This document shows positions 1 through 6,121 of a stretch of DNA of 9,762 nt, one piece after another; position 1 is the first letter of the stretch, and each line of letters starts with the position of its first letter. Source of the DNA: Lachnospiraceae bacterium UBA4348 (lineage in GTDB: Bacteria; Bacillota; Clostridia; Lachnospirales; Lachnospiraceae); NCBI GenBank assembly GCA_002394165.1, contig DGTA01000150.1, forward strand, positions 1 to 9,762. Direction: 5' to 3'. The translations under genes and the position numbers were made by a program. Under the pieces are notes generated by a model, which did no database searches, was not told the DNA's origin, and worked only from the letters and a program-made list of their open reading frames with translations.

Positions 1-257
1 ACATGACCAGAGTGCAGCGCGAGCGCTTCTTCAACGAGGAAGATTACGTCCGCATGAAGGATTTCTATATTCTGGACAAGGAAAAGATGAAACTGGCCAA
101 AGAGGATATGTATGTACTCCATCCCCTTCCCAGGGTCAACGAGATCTCCGTGGAAGTGGATGACGATCCCAGAGCCGCTTACTTTAAGCAGGCCCAGTAC
201 GGTGTCTATGTGAGAATGGCCCTGATCCTTACCCTTCTGGAGGTGGAAGTATGTTAA
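1..257 (+). CDS. pyrB: Aspartate carbamoyltransferase catalytic subunit, C-terminal part (5' end outside window)
   Basis: This is the last ~85 residues of the catalytic chain of aspartate transcarbamoylase, which joins carbamoyl phosphate and L-aspartate in the first committed step of pyrimidine synthesis in the cytoplasm. Visible family signatures are TRVQRERF at the left edge, then HPLPRVNEI, which contains the HPLPR loop that lines the active site, and the closing block [17 protein letters not shown] followed by VYVRMALI. The reading frame is open to the left edge, so the gene begins upstream; the ATG at position 3 is an internal methionine. The stop codon (255-257) overlaps the start of pyrI by 7 bp, which points to translational coupling and to 1:1 production of the two subunits. 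Assignment is firm. Confidence 0.97.
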   Translation, partial: MTRVQRERFFNEEDYVRMKDFYILDKEKMKLAKEDMYVLHPLPRVNEISVEVDDDPRAAYFKQAQYGVYVRMALILTLLEVEVC

Positions 258-688
258 ATGTAGGACAGCTTAATGAAGGCGTCGTCCTGGATCATATCCA
301 GGCCGGAAAAAGCATGGGGATCTACCGGATCCTGAAACTGGATCAGATGGACTGCTGCGTGGCCATCATCAAAAATGCCCGCAGCAACAAGATGGGCCGT
401 AAAGATATCATCAAGGTAGAGTGTCCCATAGATGAACTTGATCTGGATGTGCTCGGCTTTATCGACCATAACATCACGGTCAACATCATCCAGGATGGCG
501 AGATCGTTGAAAAAAGGGAGCTTAAGCTCCCCAAAAAACTGAAAGGCATCATCCACTGCCACAATCCGCGCTGTATCTGCACCATCGAGCAGGAACTTGA
601 ACACGTCTTCTTCCTGGCCGATCCTGAGCGGGAGATCTACCGCTGCCAATACTGCGAGGAAAAATACAGGGGACGCGCCAAGCTCTGA
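251..688 (+). CDS. pyrI: Aspartate carbamoyltransferase regulatory subunit
   Basis: A 145-residue regulatory chain of aspartate transcarbamoylase, the normal length for PyrI. The N-terminal half (about 1-95) is the nucleotide effector-binding domain. The C-terminal half is the zinc domain that docks on the catalytic trimer. Its four zinc cysteines are C103, C108, C132 and C135, with the classic C-x4-C-x23-C-x2-C spacing of the E. coli protein; C110 is an extra cysteine. The start ATG lies inside the end of pyrB and is preceded by GGAGGTGG at 239-246. By family knowledge PyrI confers allosteric control by CTP/ATP; which effectors act here cannot be read from sequence. The gene ends only 3 bp from the convergent folA stop, so no separate terminator fits between them. 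Confidence 0.97.
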   Translation: MLNVGQLNEGVVLDHIQAGKSMGIYRILKLDQMDCCVAIIKNARSNKMGRKDIIKVECPIDELDLDVLGFIDHNITVNIIQDGEIVEKRELKLPKKLKGIIHCHNPRCICTIEQELEHVFFLADPEREIYRCQYCEEKYRGRAKL

Positions 689-691
689 AGT

Positions 692-1180
692 TCATTTTCT
701 TTCATAGCACAGATGGCGGTACTCCAGATCGAAATACGTGATCTCATCGCTGTCCGCCGTGATGTGCCAGTCAGGATCCAGGTCAAGGTTCGGAAACCAG
801 GTGTCGGCCGTGTAAGCGTGTTCGATCAGGGTAATATGTACCTTTCCGCAGTAAGGCAGCAGCAGCCGGTAGATCTGGCCGCCCCCGATCACGATAACAT
901 CATCGGGACCGGTGCCCTCTATCCTGGCAAACAGTTCATCCAGGTCATGGCATACCTCTGCCCCGCGGACCTTATAGTCCGGCCTGGTGCTCATCACAAT
1001 ATTGGTACAATGATCAAAAGGCCTTCCTCCGGGAAGGCCTTCAAGCGTTTTCCGGCCCATCACGACCACTTTTCCGGCTGTCTCCTGCCGGAGCAGGCGC
1101 TGATCGGACGGGATCCTCACCAGAAGGGATCCCCTGTTGCCGATCGCCCAGTTTTTATCAACAGCTGCGATCATATTCAT
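692..1180 (-). CDS. folA: Dihydrofolate reductase
   Basis: A 162-residue NADPH-dependent dihydrofolate reductase, which regenerates tetrahydrofolate for thymidylate, purine and methionine synthesis. Seen in the sequence: the opening MNMIAAVDKNWAIGNRG (Met20-loop region), the acidic active-site residue D26 in RIPSDQR, the NADPH-binding VVVMGRKTLE block (about 38-47), and VIGGGQIYRLLLPYC (about 96-110) near the C-terminal part of the cofactor site. Length is standard. The start ATG has GGAG about 9 nt upstream. Only 20 bp separate it from the stop of the upstream DHHW gene on the same strand, so it appears to be the third gene of the MBOAT operon rather than sitting beside thyA, its more usual partner. 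It runs convergently into pyrI with a 3-bp gap. A strong 10-bp hairpin lies inside the gene (see separate entry). Confidence 0.96.
   Translation of the reverse strand: MNMIAAVDKNWAIGNRGSLLVRIPSDQRLLRQETAGKVVVMGRKTLEGLPGGRPFDHCTNIVMSTRPDYKVRGAEVCHDLDELFARIEGTGPDDVIVIGGGQIYRLLLPYCGKVHITLIEHAYTADTWFPNLDLDPDWHITADSDEITYFDLEYRHLCYERK
1018..1041 (-). other. Perfect 10-bp stem-loop inside folA
   Basis: AAGGCCTTCC and its exact reverse complement GGAAGGCCTT flank a 4-nt loop. On the folA sense strand the stem is followed directly by TTTT, which resembles a short intrinsic terminator or pause site. It falls on codons for EGLPGGRPF, so the palindrome may simply reflect glycine, proline and arginine codon choice in a conserved loop. 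On the other strand, which is read by transcripts leaving pyrI, the run of T is further away and weaker. Function is unproven. Confidence 0.4.
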
Positions 1181-1200
1181 CGCCCCGGTCTCCTCTCTTT

Positions 1201-2355
1201 TTACTGCACTCCCTCATAGGAAGTCAGCCGCGCCACTCCCGCATCCTCGGCAAATCCCGCCGCATTGTACAGGAACAGGATATCCGTCGGCTCACACTCC
1301 CCGATCAGTTCATTGATATCCCCGCCGTAATAGCGAAGGTCCACCATGTCTATCCTGTCGAACAGCCCGGTTAGCATGGGTGCAAAACAGTGAGCGTAGG
1401 AATCCTTGAACATCAGCAGCCGTCTTCCCGAGGAAGCATCCGTCTCGATGCGCACCAGATCATAATTCCCCCCGAAGAACACGCCGTACTGATCGCGCAC
1501 AGAGAGCTTGTCACGGTCGAGGACACCGTCGCGCTCCGCGCCGGAGGAGGGATAGGTCACTTTGATCCTGTCCGATCCGGCCGGCCGGTACCAGGTCAGC
1601 ACATCGCTGATCGAGGTGATCCCCGTCCTTGAAGCGATCGTCCCCTGAAAATCATCGGAAAGCTCCTGAGAGAAGAAATACCCCTCCCCGATGGTCTCGC
1701 CCAGCTTTTCCCTCGCCCAGGCGGCGAAAACATAGGAAGCGGCCGGCGTCGTCCAGTGATGATCGGTCCGGTAGTAAATATACTCGTCCTTATGCTGCTC
1801 AAGGATGGCCGACGTATCAAACCACACGCCTTCCGGCATCGCGTTTGCCGCTTTCTCAAGATAGAGCTCTTCATCATAGGGATCCGCGAAGGCCGGCAGC
1901 TTGTCCTTTAGGATATCGACCGCATTGGGGACGATCATGACACTTGTATGCTCCGCCCCGAAACGCTCACTCATGCTACCGGCAAATGAAGCCAGCGCCA
2001 TGACGTTGTTATCGGCGCGGTCCGCCTCAAAAACACCGGTATGTTTTTCGATCAGGTAATCATCCTTTGCCAGATATACATCGTGGATATCTTTTTTCAG
2101 GATCGTCTTCTCCGCCTTCGTCTTGAGGGAGATCCACCAGTCACGCCACGGGAACTGGTCCGTCAGGTACTCTTCATATCCCTGCTCAAATTTGCCGGAC
2201 AGGATATCCTCTCCCTTCACTTCCGGGAAGGAGGCCAGTGTCCTGTTTTCCGTCTCGGAAAAACTGCGTTTCGGGGTGATCAGCGAGATCACGCTCATCC
2301 CGAAGATCATCAGCAGAAAAAGCGTTATGACATTCCATGACTGTCGGTTGTTCAT
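1201..2355 (-). CDS. DHHW family protein (AlgX/AlgJ-like SGNH acetylation partner), membrane-anchored
   Basis: A 384-residue protein with a short basic N-terminus and one hydrophobic segment (about 9-26), a probable signal anchor that leaves the rest outside the cell. The family mark is TDHHWT with D198, H199, H200 and W201; a second block, LLMFKDSYAHCF, carries K317-D318-S319. By analogy with AlgX/AlgJ, D198, H200 and S319 would form an SGNH-type catalytic triad that moves acetyl groups to or from a polymer. It directly follows the MBOAT gene, the usual pairing for alginate-like O-acetylation. The frame opens with TTG at 2358, but I prefer the next codon, ATG (2353-2355), because AAAGGAG lies 8 nt before it and only 5 nt before TTG. 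The polymer substrate is unknown. Confidence 0.88.
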   Translation of the reverse strand: MNNRQSWNVITLFLLMIFGMSVISLITPKRSFSETENRTLASFPEVKGEDILSGKFEQGYEEYLTDQFPWRDWWISLKTKAEKTILKKDIHDVYLAKDDYLIEKHTGVFEADRADNNVMALASFAGSMSERFGAEHTSVMIVPNAVDILKDKLPAFADPYDEELYLEKAANAMPEGVWFDTSAILEQHKDEYIYYRTDHHWTTPAASYVFAAWAREKLGETIGEGYFFSQELSDDFQGTIASRTGITSISDVLTWYRPAGSDRIKVTYPSSGAERDGVLDRDKLSVRDQYGVFFGGNYDLVRIETDASSGRRLLMFKDSYAHCFAPMLTGLFDRIDMVDLRYYGGDINELIGECEPTDILFLYNAAGFAEDAGVARLTSYEGVQ

Positions 2356-2363
2356 CAATACTT

Positions 2364-2370
2364 CTCCTTT
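2364..2370 (-). promoter_or_regulatory. Ribosome binding site of the DHHW gene, overlapping the MBOAT stop codon
   Basis: AAAGGAG on the minus strand shares one base with the TAA stop of the upstream MBOAT gene and lies 8 nt before ATG 2355. Ribosomes finishing the acyltransferase would be placed to restart, which suggests coupled translation, and the spacing favours ATG 2355 over TTG 2358. Confidence 0.75.
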
Positions 2371-3788
2371 TAGAAGCGGAAATACAGGAAGGGATTATAG
2401 CTTGCGTCCACAAGGTAAGCCAGTGACAGGACAAATACCGCGATATAAAACGCAAAGCGCAGCAGCACGCACAGCGCGTCGCTCTCCTTCACTTTATCCA
2501 GCAGCCTCCCCGCCGCTCTCATCGGAAGCGTGGTCGATCCGACGATCAGCACCGCGAACAGGACCGCATTCGTATACAGAAGATAAACGGTCCCTTTTCC
2601 GGCAAAGCCCGCTCCCATGCCGAACATCGCCTTAAGGTAGCCGATGGGCTCGGCAATATCGCTGGCTGAGAAAATAAACCAGCCGAACATGACGATGATC
2701 ATACAGTAGATCCTTCTTGTCCAACCGGGAAGCTTTTTAAGAAGATCAGACAGAAACAGCTTCTCGATCATCAGCAGGATTCCGTAATACAGCCCCCAGA
2801 TCAGGAAGTTCCAGTCTGCGCCGTGCCAGATCCCGGTCAGCAGCCAGACGATCATAAGATTCCTGATCAGAACAGCTGTCCCTCTCCGGTTTCCTCCCAG
2901 CGGGATATAGACGTATTCCCGAAACCAGGTTCCCAGGGATATATGCCAGCGGCGCCAGAATTCAGTGACGCTCTTAGATTCATAGGGATGGTCGAAATTC
3001 TCCAGGAAGCGGAACCCGAACATATGGCCCAGTCCGATGGCCATATCAGAATAAGCTGAAAAATCAAAATAGATCTGGAAGGTAAAGGCGGCGATACCGA
3101 TCCACGCATTGACCATCGGTACGGACTGCCACGCCGTGCCTCTTATACCCTCCCATAAAGCGCCCGCACTGTTGGCCAGCAGGACCTTTTTCCCAAGGCC
3201 GATGATAAAGCGGTTGACGCCCTGCGCAAACTCCGCGGCCGTCTCCTGCCGGCTCCTGAGCTGTTCATCTATGGTCCGGTACTGGACGATCGGACCCGCA
3301 ATCAGCTGCGGGAACATCGTCACGTATGCCCCGTAGGAGATGATGTTGCGCTGCACGCTGGCATCTCCCCGATAGACATCGATGATATAGGAGATCGTCT
3401 GGAAGGTGTAAAATGAAATACCGATCGGCAGCGCCAGCGCCAGCAGCTTTATGGGCCGGCCGCTGAGGGAACTGACGGTGCGCAGCACAAAATTGGCGTA
3501 TTTAAAGAAAAAAAGCAGGGAAAGTGCCGCCGTGACCGATACGATCAAGCAGACCTTTGCCGTTCCCCTTCTTCCGAGCCTTAAAAAATGGTCGACTGCC
3601 AGGCCGCCGCTCCAGGTGATCAGGATGGAGACCAGCATCAGAAGAATATAAACGGGCTCTCCCCATGCATAAAAAATGATGCTGACAATAAAAAGAACCA
3701 GGTTCCGCAGGCGCCTGGGAAACACATAATATAAGACTAATACGATCGGCAGGAAGCGGAACAAAAACAGTAAACTGGAAAAAATCAT
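2370..3788 (-). CDS. MBOAT family membrane O-acyltransferase, AlgI-like
   Basis: A 472-residue polytopic membrane protein of the AlgI/DltB-related MBOAT family, which passes acyl (usually acetyl) groups across the membrane for transfer to an extracytoplasmic polymer. Many hydrophobic segments alternate with basic loops. Conserved blocks in order are LPIGISFYTFQTISYIIDVY, MFPQLIAGPIVQY, FDFSAYSDMAIGLG, ENFDHPYES, SVTEFWRRWHISLGTWF, YVYIPLGGNR and LTGIWHGADWNF. H282 (RRWH) and H322 (WHG) are the conserved histidines; H322 is the expected catalytic one. The open frame can begin with TTG at 3794, but GGAG at 3798-3801 is only 3 nt from it and 9 nt from ATG 3788, so I start at 3788. It is the first gene of the operon with the DHHW partner and folA. 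Its polymer substrate cannot be read from sequence. Confidence 0.93.
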   Translation of the reverse strand: MIFSSLLFLFRFLPIVLVLYYVFPRRLRNLVLFIVSIIFYAWGEPVYILLMLVSILITWSGGLAVDHFLRLGRRGTAKVCLIVSVTAALSLLFFFKYANFVLRTVSSLSGRPIKLLALALPIGISFYTFQTISYIIDVYRGDASVQRNIISYGAYVTMFPQLIAGPIVQYRTIDEQLRSRQETAAEFAQGVNRFIIGLGKKVLLANSAGALWEGIRGTAWQSVPMVNAWIGIAAFTFQIYFDFSAYSDMAIGLGHMFGFRFLENFDHPYESKSVTEFWRRWHISLGTWFREYVYIPLGGNRRGTAVLIRNLMIVWLLTGIWHGADWNFLIWGLYYGILLMIEKLFLSDLLKKLPGWTRRIYCMIIVMFGWFIFSASDIAEPIGYLKAMFGMGAGFAGKGTVYLLYTNAVLFAVLIVGSTTLPMRAAGRLLDKVKESDALCVLLRFAFYIAVFVLSLAYLVDASYNPFLYFRF

Positions 3789-3797
3789 TCTCAAAAA

Positions 3798-3801
3798 CTC
3801 C
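3798..3801 (-). promoter_or_regulatory. Ribosome binding site of the MBOAT gene, deciding its start
   Basis: The minus strand reads CGGAGTTTTTGAGAATG. GGAG is 9 nt from ATG (3786-3788) but only 3 nt from the in-frame TTG (3792-3794), so ATG is the better start and removes two residues from the longest frame. Confidence 0.65.
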
Positions 3802-3820
3802 GTTGTTCTTAAGTATTTAC

Positions 3821-3851
3821 GCTTTACAAGAAAGTCTTTTCTGCTTTACAA
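3821..3851. repeat. Direct repeat GCTTTACAA, two copies 22 bp apart
   Basis: GCTTTACAA occurs at 3821-3829 and again at 3843-3851, start to start 22 bp, about two helical turns. The second copy contains the TTTACA -35 box of the plus-strand promoter. Both copies lie just downstream of the predicted minus-strand transcription start, in the leader of the MBOAT mRNA. The spacing on one face of the helix is what a dimeric regulator would use, but no regulator is identified. Confidence 0.55.
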
Positions 3852-3872
3852 TCATGACGGATATTATATAAT
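3845..3872 (+). promoter_or_regulatory. Sigma-A-type promoter for the SGNH hydrolase and DUF4358 genes
   Basis: TTTACA (3845-3850), a 16-bp spacer, and a consensus TATAAT (3867-3872). The start of transcription would be near 3879, giving a leader of about 40 nt to ATG 3919. The -10 box overlaps that of the divergent minus-strand promoter. Confidence 0.7.
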
Positions 3873-3891
3873 AGTTTAGTTGGATTAGCAA
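3863..3891 (-). promoter_or_regulatory. Sigma-A-type promoter for the MBOAT-DHHW-folA operon
   Basis: On the minus strand TTGCTA (3886-3891) is followed by a 17-bp spacer and a consensus TATAAT (3863-3868). Transcription would start near 3856, leaving a leader of about 68 nt that contains both TTGTAAAGC repeats. The two divergent -10 boxes share bases 3867-3868 and together form the perfect palindrome TATTATATAATA (3862-3873). Confidence 0.65.
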
Positions 3892-3918
3892 TTCCGAAAA
3901 AGGAACTGAGGACAGATA

Positions 3919-5322
3919 ATGGCAAACCGTAAAAGATATACCGGTACTACAGGCAGGAACCGGCCCGCCGGGAAAAATGCTTCGTCCGCAAGGTCTTCGC
4001 GCACCTCTTCCCGCAGGAAACGTTCGGCTGCCTCAGATGATATGATGGTCTTAAAGCTGCTCCTTCTGGTGGTGGCTGTTCTTGTGATCTTCGAAGGCAG
4101 GCTGATCTTCACTATGTTCACCCAGCAGAAGGGACCGGTCATCACGGCCGTCTCCGGAGGCGGGGACGACAAAGTACAGACAGCCTCCGTTGAAAAAACA
4201 GACGATACCGCTTCTGCGGATAACAATTCAGAAGAGAACGTTCCTGCGCAGGCCGAAGAAGCCGATGCCTCCCAGGACGCCGATGCTGATAATACCGATG
4301 CTTCCGGATCATCGGAGCGCGCCTCCTCAGGATCCGCACTGGCCGGCTTCTCCTCGCTCGACGCAGATGCCGCCGCTCAGGCTCAGTCATCTGATCCACA
4401 GACGACATCAGCCTCCTCCGACGGATCTTCCATCTACGATGAGAACGGCTACGTTATCTCCGAACATCTTGACAATGACTGCGTGGTCCCGATGCAGAGC
4501 GTCTCCGTGGATGATTCCTATTTCTCGGATGCCGTCTTTATCGGTGACTCGAGAATGGAAGGTTTCCGCTTTACGTCCGGCATCACACAGGGCGAATGGC
4601 TGACCAGCGTCGGCATGACCCTGACATCCATCTCCGACTCGAAGGTGGCCACCCCGGACGGAAACATCACAGTCTACCAGGGACTGAGCGGAAGGCAGTA
4701 CTCCAAGATCTACCTGATGCTGGGCGCCAACGATCTGGGCTTCTGGCCCTGGGAAGAATTCCTTCCCACCACCCTGAGCGTACTTAAGCAGTTCCACGAA
4801 CTGCAGCCGAACGCTCTGATCTATATCTGCAGCTGCATCTATGTGGAAGAATCCAAGGTCGTCACAGATTACGTCAACAACGCGAACGTGATCGAAGTCA
4901 ACAAAGGCCTGCTCCAAGCGTGCGAAGAGCTGCCCTACTGCTGGTATGTCAATCTGAACGAAGTCCTCTCCAACGGATGGCAGTCGCTTATCCAGGATGC
5001 CTCTGAGGACGGTGTTCATCTCTATGAACACTACTCGAAGATCATGCTGTCGTATCTGAAGAACCATTACGTTTCAGATACCGCCGCGGGAAGCACCGCT
5101 TCCTCCTCATCAACGACTGAAAAAACGACTGAGGCCGGTGAAGATGCAGCCGCCTCTGACAGCGCCGCCTCCGATACGGCGGGCGCCTCCGGAACAGACA
5201 CCGGTTCCGCTGCGGATGCAAATACCGATACAGCTGCGGATGCCGAAGCCGGCGCTGACGCCGCTGCCGATGCGCCGGAGCCTCCGCCGGATAACGTGAA
5301 CGGAATCATCATCGTAAACTAA
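3919..5322 (+). CDS. Membrane-anchored SGNH/GDSL hydrolase with acidic low-complexity flanks
   Basis: A 467-residue protein built in five parts: a very basic cytoplasmic N-terminus (1-37, rich in R, K and S); one membrane segment (about 42-58); an extracellular linker rich in D, A, S and E (about 80-172); an SGNH hydrolase domain (about 198-385); and a second A/D/T/S-rich tail (386-460) ending in the hydrophobic NGIIIVN. Catalytic blocks are FIGDSR with nucleophile S211, LGANDLG (N271, block III), and DGVHL with D364 and H367. This is a complete set for an esterase acting outside the cell, plausibly removing or moving acetyl groups on a surface polymer. It is transcribed divergently from the MBOAT-DHHW operon and 26 bp before a DUF4358 lipoprotein. 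GAGG lies 8 nt before the ATG. Exact substrate is unknown. Confidence 0.88.
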   Translation: MANRKRYTGTTGRNRPAGKNASSARSSRTSSRRKRSAASDDMMVLKLLLLVVAVLVIFEGRLIFTMFTQQKGPVITAVSGGGDDKVQTASVEKTDDTASADNNSEENVPAQAEEADASQDADADNTDASGSSERASSGSALAGFSSLDADAAAQAQSSDPQTTSASSDGSSIYDENGYVISEHLDNDCVVPMQSVSVDDSYFSDAVFIGDSRMEGFRFTSGITQGEWLTSVGMTLTSISDSKVATPDGNITVYQGLSGRQYSKIYLMLGANDLGFWPWEEFLPTTLSVLKQFHELQPNALIYICSCIYVEESKVVTDYVNNANVIEVNKGLLQACEELPYCWYVNLNEVLSNGWQSLIQDASEDGVHLYEHYSKIMLSYLKNHYVSDTAAGSTASSSSTTEKTTEAGEDAAASDSAASDTAGASGTDTGSAADANTDTAADAEAGADAAADAPEPPPDNVNGIIIVN

Positions 5323-5348
5323 TACAACAGAAAGGAAACGACTCTTAT

Positions 5349-5813
5349 ATGAAAAAAACAACATTATTTGTCTGCCTGATCACCGCTGCCGCCCTTCTTG
5401 CCGGCTGCGCCGGAAAGAAAAAGGACATCACGGTCGATGTCGAAGGACTTGCCTCCTCACTCGCTCAGGAGACAGTCACCTCCGGCTCCCTGACCAAAGC
5501 CGCCGCAGATCCCCAGACAGTCTATTTCTTTGATGAAAACTCCTACGACAGCGGAGTCACCTACCGCAGCGACGGATCCATCGCCTGCGAAGTCGCCGTG
5601 ATCACCTGCAAAGACGCCTCCGGCACATCCGATGCAGAAAAGAAATTCAAAGAACACGTCGACTCCCAGATCGAACTTTACGAAAGCTACAATCCCGCAG
5701 AAGTAGAGAAACTCAAAAACGCCGTCATCAAGAGCGCTGGAAAATACTCCGTACTGTGCGTGTGCGATGATACAGGGAAGGCCGAGAGCCTTCTGAAGGA
5801 AGCAGGGTTCTGA
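5349..5813 (+). CDS. DUF4358-type lipoprotein
   Basis: A 154-residue predicted lipoprotein. The signal peptide MKKTTLFVCLITAAALLAGC ends in the lipobox LAGC, so C20 would be lipidated and the mature protein held on the outer face of the membrane. The mature part (about 28-154) matches what I know of the DUF4358 family: an opening VDVEGLASSL, a central EVAVITCKD strand, a helix DAEKKFKEHVDSQIELYESY with the Y-x-P-x-E-x-x-K-L turn, and a final YSVLCVCDD strand. That assignment is from memory of the family and is not verified. No enzymatic motif is visible. It follows the SGNH hydrolase by 26 bp, probably in the same transcript. AAAGGA lies a rather long 12 nt before the ATG. DUF4358 lipoproteins are commonly seen near MBOAT/DHHW genes, so a helper role in the same surface process is likely. 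Confidence 0.82.
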   Translation: MKKTTLFVCLITAAALLAGCAGKKKDITVDVEGLASSLAQETVTSGSLTKAAADPQTVYFFDENSYDSGVTYRSDGSIACEVAVITCKDASGTSDAEKKFKEHVDSQIELYESYNPAEVEKLKNAVIKSAGKYSVLCVCDDTGKAESLLKEAGF

Positions 5814-5850
5814 CAGGACTGCTACTCTGTTTTTTAGATTAAACAACCCA

Positions 5851-6026
5851 GGGCAAAATTAAGGATCTTAAGCAATTTGCCACTATTGAAAATGCTGCGC
5901 CGCCTATTAGACGCATTCTTCGCTAACTCGCGCTCCAAAGAGCGCTCAGACAAAGCTCCGAATGCGTCGCTAGGCTCGCATTTTCTGCAGCGGCGGCATA
6001 TGCTTAAGATCCTTTAATTTTGCTCC
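5851..6026. repeat. Long imperfect palindrome I (~176 bp), possible MITE-like element or structured RNA
   Basis: The outer arms 5853-5874 and 6001-6023 are reverse complements apart from one extra A. Inside them GAAAATGC (5888-5895) pairs with GCATTTTC (5978-5985), GACGCATTC (5910-5918) pairs with GAATGCGTC (5960-5968), and the tip is GCGCTC (5930-5935), loop CAAA, GAGCGC (5940-5945). A GC-rich GCCGCC / GGCGGC pair offers an alternative register between the first two stems. The whole forms one extended hairpin. It lies between convergent genes, has no open frame of note, and shows no obvious target-site duplication. Whether it is a transposable repeat, a bidirectional terminator or an RNA cannot be decided here. 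Confidence 0.8.
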
Positions 6027-6027
6027 A

Positions 6028-6049
6028 TGTTATTTAAATCTCAATAACA
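6028..6049. repeat. Short inverted repeat between the two long palindromes
   Basis: TGTTATT (6028-6034) and AATAACA (6043-6049) are exact reverse complements with an 8-nt loop. It is AT-rich and has no T-run, so a terminator role is not evident. It may be a remnant end of one of the flanking elements. Confidence 0.4.
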
Positions 6050-6084
6050 CGTAGCATCCTGTGTTTACACGCTGGCTGGCAAAA

Positions 6085-6121
6085 GGTGCTGTTCAGGAAA
6101 TTAAAATGGTGCTGTGCAGAA
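6085..6121 (+). repeat. Direct duplication of the palindrome II arm end (GGTGCTGT-CAG)
   Basis: GGTGCTGTTCAGGA (6085-6098) is repeated as GGTGCTGTGCAGAA (6108-6121), with 12 of 14 bases identical and a 23-bp offset. The second copy is the true left arm of palindrome II; the first sits just outside it with no partner on the right. It could be a remnant of an earlier, nested or imprecise insertion. Confidence 0.55.

Noticed and set aside
254..649. 131-codon minus-strand open frame antisense to pyrI
   Set aside because: pyrI is fully supported by its zinc cysteines and length; this is a mirror frame.
713..1219. 168-codon plus-strand open frame antisense to folA
   Set aside because: folA is certain from its motifs; the antisense frame has no recognisable product and no ribosome site.
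3792..3794. TTG as start codon of the MBOAT gene
   Set aside because: Only 3 nt from the GGAG ribosome site, whereas the ATG two codons later is at 9 nt; the ATG start also puts the catalytic histidine at position 322 as in AlgI.
4408..5067. 219-codon open frame on the minus strand inside the SGNH hydrolase gene
   Set aside because: It is antisense to a domain with complete catalytic motifs and results from GC-rich codon use; no ribosome site or family pattern supports it.
5801..5835. Possible intrinsic terminator after the DUF4358 gene (AGCAG...CTGCT, then TTTTTT)
   Set aside because: The stem is only 5 bp with a 13-nt loop, and 6 nt separate it from the T-run at 5830-5835, too weak to call as a terminator.
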